Below, in pieces: positions 1 to 5,907 of a DNA stretch of 7,656 nucleotides. Position 1 is the first letter of the stretch. Each line of letters opens with the position of its first letter. This stretch comes from a bacterium. GTDB lineage: Bacteria > Bacillota_I > Bacilli_A > RF39 > UBA660. Location: assembly GCA_029007685.1 (NCBI GenBank), contig JAQXIG010000102.1, positions 1 to 7,656 on the forward strand, in the 5' to 3' direction. The position numbers were made by a program, and so were the translations under genes. The notes under the pieces are model-generated. The model was not told the origin of the DNA. It searched no databases and saw only the letters and a list, made by a program, of their open reading frames with translations.

Positions 1-436
1 CTTCAATTATACTATAGCTCTCAATAATCTCCTCTATATTCTTTGCCAGTTCAGGTTGCGCTCTATATGAAAATGTATTTTGACCACTTCCCTTTTTCAT
101 AGACAGCTTTAAATACACAATAGATTTTTTATCGGTTTCTAAAATAATCTCAGTAGCACCCGTTAGACTCTCACATGTAAAGGTACTAGCTTCTTTTCCA
201 TATGCTTCTGCTGGTTTGCTAGGATGAACGGTTTCTCTAGTATCAATTGCTAGAAATCTAGTTTTATAGACTCTGCCAGTAATATCTTTGAAATTAGCAG
301 TATCACCATCCACACATTTTTCTAACGTCACTTTTTTGGTCCTAGTGGTATCAATAGCATACTCTTCGGCTAATACTGATATTGGAAAGAACATTATACT
401 ACTGATCATTATATATATTAATATTAATTTTTTCAT
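1..436 (-). CDS. Secreted staphylococcal-nuclease-like protein, partial (C-terminus beyond window)
   Basis: The first 145 codons are present; the gene runs off the window start. Residues 1-23 form a signal peptide (MKK, hydrophobic stretch, then VLA-EE cleavage site), so the product is likely exported or surface-bound. Residues 36-104 match the thermonuclease (SNase) fold: CVDGDT at 41-46 carries Ca-binding Asp residues, and TRFLAIDTRE at 59-68 carries the Arg, Asp-Thr and Glu of the active site. AYGKEAS at 78-84 is the next conserved block. The expected DKYGR block with the second catalytic Arg does not follow; after about residue 104 the chain reads YLKLSMKKGSGQ and SYRAQPELAKNIEE, not nuclease-like. 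Activity is therefore doubtful. The start at 436 has an AGGAG site (444-448) overlapping the ylmH stop, so it is co-transcribed with and probably translationally coupled to ylmH. Family call is firm, function of the hybrid is not. Confidence 0.8.
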   Translation of the reverse strand, partial: MKKLILIYIMISSIMFFPISVLAEEYAIDTTRTKKVTLEKCVDGDTANFKDITGRVYKTRFLAIDTRETVHPSKPAEAYGKEASTFTCESLTGATEIILETDKKSIVYLKLSMKKGSGQNTFSYRAQPELAKNIEEIIESYSIIE

Positions 437-446
437 TTTACTTCTC

Positions 447-1193
447 CTATTGATATTTCTTTATTTCTAATATTAAGTTTTCTTTTTTAGTCTTCCCGAC
501 TACTCTTCCAATTTGAAACTTACCTACTCTTCTAATAGAAATGACATCTTCTTCTTTTACAAAATAAGTATCTTTCACCTCTTGATAATTTACCAAGACA
601 AATTGATCATTCAATAGTTGTTTGGCTTGCTTTCGAGAAATGTGAGATAGTTTACTAATTAGACTATCCAATCTTAAACTAGAGATAAGAATGGTGAATT
701 CCTGAAAATGATTTTCTCTTAAAATGATGGTAGATACTTTTTTTAGGGTTACTTTTTCTTTGCCAATCTTACGAAAATTTTCTTCTAGATAAGAATTGAA
801 TTTTGTTAAATTTGTTAGATAAAAACCATCTTTCTCAACAAAAATGTCACCAATAGTATCTGGATTCATTCCGATCGAAAACAAACTTCCTAATATATCA
901 CGATGAGTAACAGGATTTTGAGTAGTCCCAAAATAACTGCTTACAGGATGATCATATTTTCCAAAACTAATTACTCTCTTTTCACAAGCTGGTATTACTT
1001 CTACAGTAGTATATTCTAAATTTAATTTCGTGGTTTTCCCTTTCCAAATTTTATAAATTCGTGGATCTAAAAAATTACTATACGATGCCTGTTTTGTTTT
1101 TTGATAACGCTCATACTTATCTAATAAGTTCGCAATTTTCATTTTGTCATCTTTTGATAAATCTAATAATAACGTTTCTCTTACAATTTTCAT
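447..1193 (-). CDS. ylmH: YlmH-family S4-domain RNA-binding protein
   Basis: 248 residues, normal length for YlmH. The central block HRDILGSLFSIGMNPDTIGD (98-117) is the family signature, followed by DIFV. The C-terminal S4 RNA-binding domain covers about 173-240, with SSLRLDSLISKLSHISRKQA (171-190) and VLVNYQEV (199-206). YlmH proteins bind ribosomes or 50S subunits; in Bacillus subtilis the homologue is encoded in the ylm cluster next to divIVA and has been linked to ribosome-associated quality control as an RqcP-like factor. Here the divIVA, ileS and sepF neighbours are not in view, and the next gene downstream is a secreted nuclease-like protein. The ATG at 1193 is preceded by GAGGGG (1199-1204), a good ribosome binding site. 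All conserved blocks are intact. The protein acts in the cytosol. Confidence 0.9.
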   Translation of the reverse strand: MKIVRETLLLDLSKDDKMKIANLLDKYERYQKTKQASYSNFLDPRIYKIWKGKTTKLNLEYTTVEVIPACEKRVISFGKYDHPVSSYFGTTQNPVTHRDILGSLFSIGMNPDTIGDIFVEKDGFYLTNLTKFNSYLEENFRKIGKEKVTLKKVSTIILRENHFQEFTILISSLRLDSLISKLSHISRKQAKQLLNDQFVLVNYQEVKDTYFVKEEDVISIRRVGKFQIGRVVGKTKKENLILEIKKYQ

Positions 1194-1350
1194 ATAATCC
1201 CCTCATTATTATACCTTATTTGCTTTATTTTTGCGTTATCTTTTTCTATTATTTTACAGAGTTTGACAAAGATGTCGATTATTACAATTGAAATGTTTTC
1301 TAAATCCAAATTTTTCAGAATAAGATATTTCAGAAAGAGAGGATGTTCTA
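1194..1350. promoter_or_regulatory. Divergent intergenic region between ylmH and the reductase operon
   Basis: The 157-bp gap separates two divergent transcription units and must hold promoters for both. For the plus strand, TTTACA (1253-1258) and GATTAT (1277-1282) with an 18-bp spacer are a possible sigma-A pair. A perfect TTGACA lies at 1263-1268 but the nearest TACAAT (1283-1288) is only 14 bp away. For the minus strand, a perfect TATAAT lies at 1208-1213, but transcription from it would start at the ylmH ribosome binding site, so it may not be the real -10. An 8-bp direct repeat TTTCAGAA (1313-1320 and 1328-1335, 15 bp apart) sits just before the operon start. Assignments are tentative. 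Confidence 0.35.
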
Positions 1351-2283
1351 ATGAATAAAATAAAGATCGGAATACCAAAGGCTTTACTCTTCTATCATTA
1401 TGGAGATTTATGGACTCATTTTTTTGAGGAATTAGGGTGTGACATTATTATCAGTCCTAATACCAATCAAGAAATACTGGATTATGGTAATAAATTTAGT
1501 GTAGATGAAGCTTGTTTGGCAATGAAAATTTATATGGGACATATTCACTATTTACTAGATAAATGTGATTATATTTTAGTACCACGAATTATTTGTTTAA
1601 AGAAAAACGAAAAATTATGCACTAACTTTTCTGCTTTGTATGACTTAGTACGTAACACTTTTCAAAAAAGAATAATTCACTATAATATCGATGTAGGAAA
1701 AAAAGAAGACGAAGCTTATGCCTTTACTACGATGGGATTAGAACTTGGATTTAGCTATCGAAAAATCATAAAAGCCTATAAAATAGCTAAAGAAAAAGAA
1801 AAAATAATGTTTGAAAGACGATTAAGTAGACAAAAAGCTATGATTGCGAATAGTAAGGGACTTAAAATTCTAATTGCCTCACATCCTTATAATTTATACG
1901 ATGATTTTATCGGAAAACCAATTATCCGATTATTAGAAGAGAATCATGCTCAGATCATTTATAGTGATTTATATGATGAAAAATACTTAGAACAAGATGT
2001 TTCAGAAATTAGTAAACGCAATTATTGGACTTACAATAAGAAAATTATGGCCTCTATTCATCACTATCAAGATAATGTAGATGGAATTATTTTAATTACC
2101 GCGTTTCCTTGTGGCCCCGACTCACTAAGTAATGAGATGATTCTTAGAAAGGTGAAAATTCCAATCATTAATATTGTAGTAGATGATTCCAAGGCCGAAG
2201 CTGGTCTGATTACCAGAATTGAAAGTTTTATTGACATTTTGGAAGAAAGGAAAGGCAAACATTATGAACAAGAAAATCATTAG
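1351..2283 (+). CDS. DUF2229 protein (acyl-CoA dehydratase activase-related)
   Basis: 310 residues, about the usual length for stand-alone DUF2229 proteins. It opens with KIGIPKALLFYHYGDLW (4-20), continues with the hallmark SVDEACLAMKIYMGHI (50-65) and CDYILVPRIICLKKNEKLC (72-90), then SHPYNLYD (177-184) and AFPCGPDS (251-258). Cys55, Cys82, Cys90 and Cys254 fall in conserved blocks and are candidate Fe-S ligands. Elsewhere this domain is found fused to BcrA/D-type ATPase domains in very long proteins, or, as here, as a separate gene beside an activase and an HgdB-like protein. It is inferred to be part of a cytosolic ATP-dependent low-potential reductase; the substrate is unknown. The ATG at 1351 has AGAGAGG (1336-1342) upstream with 8 nt spacing. 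The 3' end overlaps the next gene by 20 bp, implying translational coupling. Confidence 0.85.
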   Translation: MNKIKIGIPKALLFYHYGDLWTHFFEELGCDIIISPNTNQEILDYGNKFSVDEACLAMKIYMGHIHYLLDKCDYILVPRIICLKKNEKLCTNFSALYDLVRNTFQKRIIHYNIDVGKKEDEAYAFTTMGLELGFSYRKIIKAYKIAKEKEKIMFERRLSRQKAMIANSKGLKILIASHPYNLYDDFIGKPIIRLLEENHAQIIYSDLYDEKYLEQDVSEISKRNYWTYNKKIMASIHHYQDNVDGIILITAFPCGPDSLSNEMILRKVKIPIINIVVDDSKAEAGLITRIESFIDILEERKGKHYEQENH

Positions 2284-3334
2284 TTTTCCTCATTTAGGAA
2301 ATTATTATGTACCTATTTCTTTTTTATTAAAAAAAGTTACTTCTTTTGAAGTGAAACCCTCTCCCCCAATTACGAAAAAAACTGTCGAATTAGGAAGTAA
2401 ACATTCCCCTGATTTTGTTTGTATTCCATTTAAATATAATTTAGGAAACTTTATTGAAACACTAGAAAATGGAGCGAATATTTTAATTCAAGCAGGTGGA
2501 GGTTGCCGGTATGGATATTATTCTGAGGTTCAAGAAAAAATCTTACGAGATTTAGGATATGAATTTGAGTTTATTAATTTAATTGATGGTGATCATTTTA
2601 CAGTAAAAGAATTATTTCAAACGTTTAAGAAACTAAATCCGAAACTATCCTTTATAAAATTTGCTTATTATACCCTTCTTACTTTATTAATGATTCGTTA
2701 TATGGATGAGATAGATCAATATATTCGAAATAATATAGGATTTGAGGAAGTAGAAAATAGTTTTTCAGAATTGCAGAAACAGATGTTAGATGATTTTTCA
2801 AAGACCAGAAGTTATTTCGGACTGACTCATAAGTTTTTAAGCTATCGTAAGAAATTTAGAAAGTTAAAAATAAATAAGCCGAAGGATTGTTTAAAGGTGG
2901 GAATTATTGGAGAGCTTTATACTTCGATGGAGCCATTTTCTAGTTTCTTTTTAGAGAAAGAACTCGCGAAAATGAAAATTCAAGTAAGACGATTTACGAA
3001 TGTTAGTTATCTACTTTATCAAAAGAAATTACACCGCAAGAAAATGCTGAAATATATTCCTGAATACTGTAAATATACCATCGGAGCAGATGGAATGGAT
3101 AATGTTTATCGTAGTAAATATTTAGCGATGGAAGGTTATGATGGTATTATTCATATTAAACCTTTTGGATGTACTCCTGAAATTGGAGCCATTCCGATCA
3201 TTCGCAAAGTATGTGAAGACTACCATATGCCCGTGATCTTTTTCTCCTTTGATAGTGCTACTAGTGATACAGGCATTAAGACTAGATTAGAAGCTTTTTA
3301 TGATATGTTGAAAGAAAGGAAGGATCGTTTATGA
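2264..3334 (+). CDS. HgdB-like 2-hydroxyacyl-CoA dehydratase family protein
   Basis: 356 residues from the ATG at 2264. An in-frame ATG 45 bp upstream is rejected because the family begins at the SFPHLGNYYVPI block (residues 7-18) and GGAAGAAAGGAAAGG (2241-2255) sits correctly for 2264. Conserved blocks: PSPPITKKTVELGSKHSPDF (32-51), VCIPFKYNLGNFIE (52-65), QAGGGCRYGYYSEVQ (76-90), KVGIIGELYT (211-220), and HIKPFGCTPEIGAIP (297-311). Cys53, Cys81 and Cys303 are the likely ligands of an Fe-S cluster, as in HgdB/BcrB/DCCP-type proteins. The family takes one electron at a time from an ATP-driven activase and reduces hard substrates such as 2-hydroxyacyl-CoA or small molecules. No partner HgdA-type subunit is present. 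It is placed between the DUF2229 gene (20-bp overlap) and the activase gene (4-bp ATGA overlap), so all three products probably form one complex. Substrate unknown. Confidence 0.85.
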   Translation: MNKKIISFPHLGNYYVPISFLLKKVTSFEVKPSPPITKKTVELGSKHSPDFVCIPFKYNLGNFIETLENGANILIQAGGGCRYGYYSEVQEKILRDLGYEFEFINLIDGDHFTVKELFQTFKKLNPKLSFIKFAYYTLLTLLMIRYMDEIDQYIRNNIGFEEVENSFSELQKQMLDDFSKTRSYFGLTHKFLSYRKKFRKLKINKPKDCLKVGIIGELYTSMEPFSSFFLEKELAKMKIQVRRFTNVSYLLYQKKLHRKKMLKYIPEYCKYTIGADGMDNVYRSKYLAMEGYDGIIHIKPFGCTPEIGAIPIIRKVCEDYHMPVIFFSFDSATSDTGIKTRLEAFYDMLKERKDRL

Positions 3335-4278
3335 AAGGTTATATGGGGATTGATATTGGATCAATTTCAACGAAAGGAGTTATTATAGACTCTTCTAATC
3401 AAATTATCGCTAAGGAGTATATTTGGACCAAAGGAAATCCCATAGAAGCAGTAAAAGAGTTGCTTAAAAAGTTAAAAACACAAGTTCAAGATCAAGATAT
3501 AGAGATTGTAGGAATTGGTACTACAGGATCAGCACGCAAATTAATTGGAGCCATGCTAAATGCTAGTGTGATTAAAAATGAAATTACCGCTCATGCAATT
3601 GGAACTTTATCTCTTCACCCTGATGTTCGTACTATTTTTGAGATTGGAGGACAAGATTCTAAAATCATTTTAATTGAAGATGGAATTGTAGTGGATTATG
3701 CAATGAATACACTTTGCGCAGCTGGAACAGGAGCATTCTTGTCTAGTCAAGCAGAACGCTTAGGAGTTTCTGTTTATGATTTTGGGAATATTGCGTTAAC
3801 TTCTAAAAATCCCGCCAAAATTGCTGCTCGCTGTACAGTATTTGCAGAAAGTGATTTGGTTCATAAATTGCAGATTGGATATCGCAAAGAAGATATTATC
3901 GCCGGACTTTGTAAGAGTGTCGTCTCTAATTATCTAAACAATGTAGGAAAAGGCAAAAAAATTAGAGAACCCATTATTTTTCAAGGGGGAGTTAGTAAAA
4001 ATATAGGTGTTCAAAAAGCATTTGAAGAAGAAGCAGGGACGTCAGTGATGGTAGATGAGAACGGTCATTTAATGGGAGCTTTAGGGGTAGCAGTTTTATC
4101 CAAAAAGAAACCCATTACGAAACAATTTCATTTTTCTATTACAGATGATCATTTTGAAACGAAAGGCATTGAATGTCATAAATGTCCAAATCATTGTGAA
4201 ATTATTTGTGTTAGAAAGAATAATCAATTAATTGATTTTTGGGGTAATCGCTGTAGTAATGGAAGCTTAAGTAAATAA
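3331..4278 (+). CDS. BadF/BadG/BcrA/BcrD-type ATPase, acyl-CoA dehydratase activase
   Basis: 315 residues. The ASKHA-fold ATPase motifs are complete: GIDIGSISTKG (6-16), GIGTTGSAR (61-69), EIGGQDSKI (104-112) and FQGGVSKNIGV (217-227). Cys129 in CAAGTGAFL and Cys168 in CTVFAESD are the two cysteines that in HgdC-type activases hold one 4Fe-4S cluster between two subunits, so the protein should be an active homodimer that uses ATP hydrolysis to push an electron to its partner. After the ATPase domain (about 1-256) there is a Cys-rich tail with Cys282, Cys285, Cys289, Cys293 and Cys308, a plausible extra metal or Fe-S site. The ATG overlaps the previous stop as ATGA and has GAAAGGAAGG (3314-3323) upstream. 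It ends the trio; the natural electron acceptor is probably the preceding HgdB-like protein. The electron donor (ferredoxin or flavodoxin) is not encoded here. Confidence 0.92.
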   Translation: MKGYMGIDIGSISTKGVIIDSSNQIIAKEYIWTKGNPIEAVKELLKKLKTQVQDQDIEIVGIGTTGSARKLIGAMLNASVIKNEITAHAIGTLSLHPDVRTIFEIGGQDSKIILIEDGIVVDYAMNTLCAAGTGAFLSSQAERLGVSVYDFGNIALTSKNPAKIAARCTVFAESDLVHKLQIGYRKEDIIAGLCKSVVSNYLNNVGKGKKIREPIIFQGGVSKNIGVQKAFEEEAGTSVMVDENGHLMGALGVAVLSKKKPITKQFHFSITDDHFETKGIECHKCPNHCEIICVRKNNQLIDFWGNRCSNGSLSK

Positions 4279-4360
4279 ATTATAATGGAAAAATCTTGTA
4301 AATATATTGTGTTTTAAATCCAAAGTATGCTACTCTTTTATTATAGAAGGAGGGATAACG

Positions 4361-4852
4361 ATGGATGAGTTAGGAATGATTATAAATCAAAATGGTGAAA
4401 GTATGAGTTTTGGAAAATGGAGATTACGAGAACTCCGTCAACCGGATCATGCGGATGATTGGCATACAGACAGTTTTATGCAGACTGTCTACCCTACTAA
4501 ATGGTTTCAGGATTTAGGACTTCCTTATAATCCTAACCAAGAGTTTCATAACCAACTGGATTTATTCGCAAAACATGGTATCATCGTACTGGCCAATGCC
4601 AAAGAAAATTCGAAGCAAGTTGGTGAAAGCCGAATTGTGATGGCTACCCCAAATAGTATTACGGATCTGCAAATTGAAGCACTGATGAACAAGCGGAATT
4701 CTTTGATTCAATTTGAACATGGCCATATTTCCTTTATTGATGTTTTTGATACCAATGAAGATTATGTAATTGTGGAAAGTTTTTACAGTATTAAAGATTA
4801 TTATCATTATCTAGATCAAATGTTAGAAAATAAAAATAGACACACAAAATGA
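4361..4852 (+). CDS. Unrecognised 163-residue cytosolic protein
   Basis: I do not recognise a family. The start at 4361 is chosen over an in-frame ATG at 4307 because GAAGGAGGG (4346-4354) lies 6 nt upstream. The product is soluble, with no signal peptide, membrane segment or cysteine. It is rich in aromatic and acidic residues: an N-terminal part with FGKWRLREL (18-26) and a Trp/His stretch DHADDWHTDSF (29-39), a central KHGIIVLANA strand (71-80), then VMATPNSITDLQIEAL (93-108) and a C-terminal FIDVFDTNEDYVIVESFY (125-142). Alternating strand and helix suggests a small alpha/beta domain. It lies 82 bp after the activase on the same strand with no clear terminator between, so it may be co-transcribed, but its role in the reductase system is not shown. 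No clear promoter is seen in the gap. Confidence 0.75.
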   Translation: MDELGMIINQNGESMSFGKWRLRELRQPDHADDWHTDSFMQTVYPTKWFQDLGLPYNPNQEFHNQLDLFAKHGIIVLANAKENSKQVGESRIVMATPNSITDLQIEALMNKRNSLIQFEHGHISFIDVFDTNEDYVIVESFYSIKDYYHYLDQMLENKNRHTK

Positions 4853-4867
4853 AGGAACCCCATTTTG
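4845..4867 (+). repeat. Inverted repeat at end of the 163-residue protein gene
   Basis: CAAAATG (4845-4851) and CATTTTG (4861-4867) are perfect 7-bp inverted arms around a 9-nt loop, starting inside the last codons. No T-run follows (the next bases are AACAC), so this is not a convincing intrinsic terminator; it may only be a weak mRNA 3' structure. Confidence 0.3.
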
Positions 4868-4925
4868 AACACTTCGAAAATGTAAGCAAATAATATAAAA
4901 TAACATCTCAAGAAAGTGATATCAA

Positions 4926-4957
4926 CCCCGTTTCTTGGACATAGAAACGAGGTTTTT
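4926..4957 (+). terminator. Terminator-like hairpin, possibly the left edge of an IS remnant
   Basis: CCCCGTTTCT (4926-4935) pairs with AGAAACGAGG (4943-4952) at 9 of 10 positions around a 7-nt loop, followed by TTTTT (4953-4957). It has the form of a rho-independent terminator and would stop transcription from the operon and the 163-residue gene. It lies immediately before a transposase start codon; some IS3-type elements carry such a hairpin at their left end to block read-in transcription, so it may have arrived with the IS. Confidence 0.6.
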
Positions 4958-4959
4958 AT

Positions 4960-5073
4960 ATGTCAAAATTAAGTTATGAAGATAAAATCAATATATATCA
5001 AGAAAAAAACAAGGCAATCGAATAAATGATATAAAAAATATCAGAGGTAGAAAAAAAGAAGAAAATATGAAGT
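4960..5073 (+). pseudogene. 5' remnant of an IS3/IS150-type transposase orfA, frameshifted
   Basis: An ATG at 4960 opens a 21-codon reading frame starting MSKLSYEDKINIYQEK, which resembles the N-terminal helix-turn-helix of IS3/IS150-group OrfA proteins, and stops at 5023-5025. Adding one A to the A-run at 5002-5008 would continue the frame as KQGNRINDIKN up to the TGA near 5068-5073, consistent with a homopolymer deletion. The rest of the transposase is missing. Family assignment rests on a short stretch. Confidence 0.55.
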
Positions 5074-5092
5074 GACCCTAAATAGTTCACAA
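5069..5092 (+). mobile_element. Possible IS150-group terminal repeat fragment
   Basis: The stretch TGAAGTGACCC...AGTTCACA resembles, by eye and from memory, the left-end inverted repeat of IS150-group elements (TG..CTGACCC followed by an A-rich block and AGTT..ACA). The sequence 4917-4940, ending CCCCGTTTCTTGGACA, is also end-like. Two end-like pieces flanking a transposase stump suggest nested or deleted IS copies. Low confidence. Confidence 0.25.
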
Positions 5093-5137
5093 ATAGATGA
5101 TATTTTCCGAATATATTTTAGCATAGATATAATGTTC

Positions 5138-5626
5138 TTAATCTACATCTTCCAATATAAATAATAACATTTCAACTACTTTTTTCACTACTTCGTTTTT
5201 ATTTTTTACTCTATTTTTATGAAAAACATTAATAGCTGTGGTGTAGTATTGTTCTTTTGTCTTATCATAAATACTAATGTAGACTTTATTCGGATTTTTA
5301 GAAGGGTTAGCAGGATCCACACTATTTAACATTCCTGTAATTCCGATGCCATAGGTACTACTAGCAAATAAACAAATATGTTTACTCATTTCTTTGGCGG
5401 TTTCCATACTATAAACAGTATAAGTGTCAATTACCTCCTGTGGCACACCCATCTTTATTTTAAATTCATTAGCATAAGTAACAGCTGAATAATGCAAAAC
5501 ATCACTGGCCCCTTCAATATTGGTAATAGCTCCTACTAAACTTCCACCCGTACAAGATTCCATTGTCGCAATGGTCTGTTTTTTCTTATCCAACAATCTA
5601 ACCATTTTTTCCATTTTTTCTTGCAT
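5138..5626 (-). CDS. pncC: CinA C-terminal domain protein, PncC-type NMN amidohydrolase
   Basis: 162 residues, the length of stand-alone PncC proteins such as the E. coli enzyme. The CinA-C signature TMESCTGGSLVGAIT (21-35) contains the conserved ESCTGG, followed by YSAVTYANEFKIKMGVP (46-62) and GIGITG (93-98). The enzyme hydrolyses the amide of nicotinamide mononucleotide to give nicotinate mononucleotide and ammonia, in cytosolic NAD recycling. The common GPxGG loop after GITG is replaced by MLNSVDPANPSKN (99-111); a TGxxGxxDPxN-like version occurs in Bacilli homologues, so this is probably a subfamily trait. There is no N-terminal COG1058 domain. The ATG at 5626 follows AAAGGATG (5635-5642); Met5 and Met8 are possible alternatives. 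The next gene upstream on the strand, nadE, acts in the same pathway. No good terminator is seen downstream. Confidence 0.85.
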   Translation of the reverse strand: MQEKMEKMVRLLDKKKQTIATMESCTGGSLVGAITNIEGASDVLHYSAVTYANEFKIKMGVPQEVIDTYTVYSMETAKEMSKHICLFASSTYGIGITGMLNSVDPANPSKNPNKVYISIYDKTKEQYYTTAINVFHKNRVKNKNEVVKKVVEMLLFILEDVD

Positions 5627-5907
5627 TTTTTATTCATCCTTTCATAAAATGTTACATTTTTTATCTTTTATTTCTCAATGTTTCATCGTCTAAACTACTC
5701 ACTTGCATCATGTTAATTATTAGTATTCATCTTGATATATCCTTCTTTTTGGGATACATTGAACTACTTTCAAGTTCATATTTTGATTTCAAAAAGCAAT
5801 ATCATTTTCTCTTATTCTTCTTATTATTTCCGCAGATGATAAACGATCTATCTTTCTGTTAGATAGACAATATTTTCTTTACCAGACAGATTCCTTATCT
5901 ATATCAT
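5627..5907 (-). other. Gap between nadE and pncC with a weak coding remnant
   Basis: No intact gene is present. On the minus strand a short frame reads NRKIDRLSSAEIIRRIREND (ending near 5793); one base shift continues it as LKSKYELESSSMYPKKKDIS to a stop at 5727-5729. This composition looks coding, so it may be a decayed gene fragment, not identified. A perfect 7-bp inverted repeat, TCTATCT (5847-5853) and AGATAGA (5861-5867), follows the nadE stop but lacks a T-run on the minus strand. A weak promoter for pncC (TTGAGA and TAACAT with 18-bp spacing, just before its ribosome binding site) is possible. Confidence 0.3.

Noticed and set aside
1190..1378. 62-residue minus-strand ORF upstream of ylmH
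   Set aside because: It crosses the divergent promoter region and the start of the plus-strand operon, ends within the ylmH start, and lacks recognisable features.
2219..2263. Upstream ATG for the HgdB-like gene
   Set aside because: It would add 15 non-conserved residues inside the DUF2229 coding end; the ATG at 2264 has the ribosome site and begins at the family's conserved block.
4307..4360. Upstream ATG for the 163-residue protein
   Set aside because: The strong GAAGGAGGG site lies inside this extension and serves the ATG at 4361.
5760..5778. TGAACT/AGTTCA inverted repeat
   Set aside because: Only 6 bp with a 7-nt loop in AT-rich DNA and no clear T-run in a useful position; likely chance.
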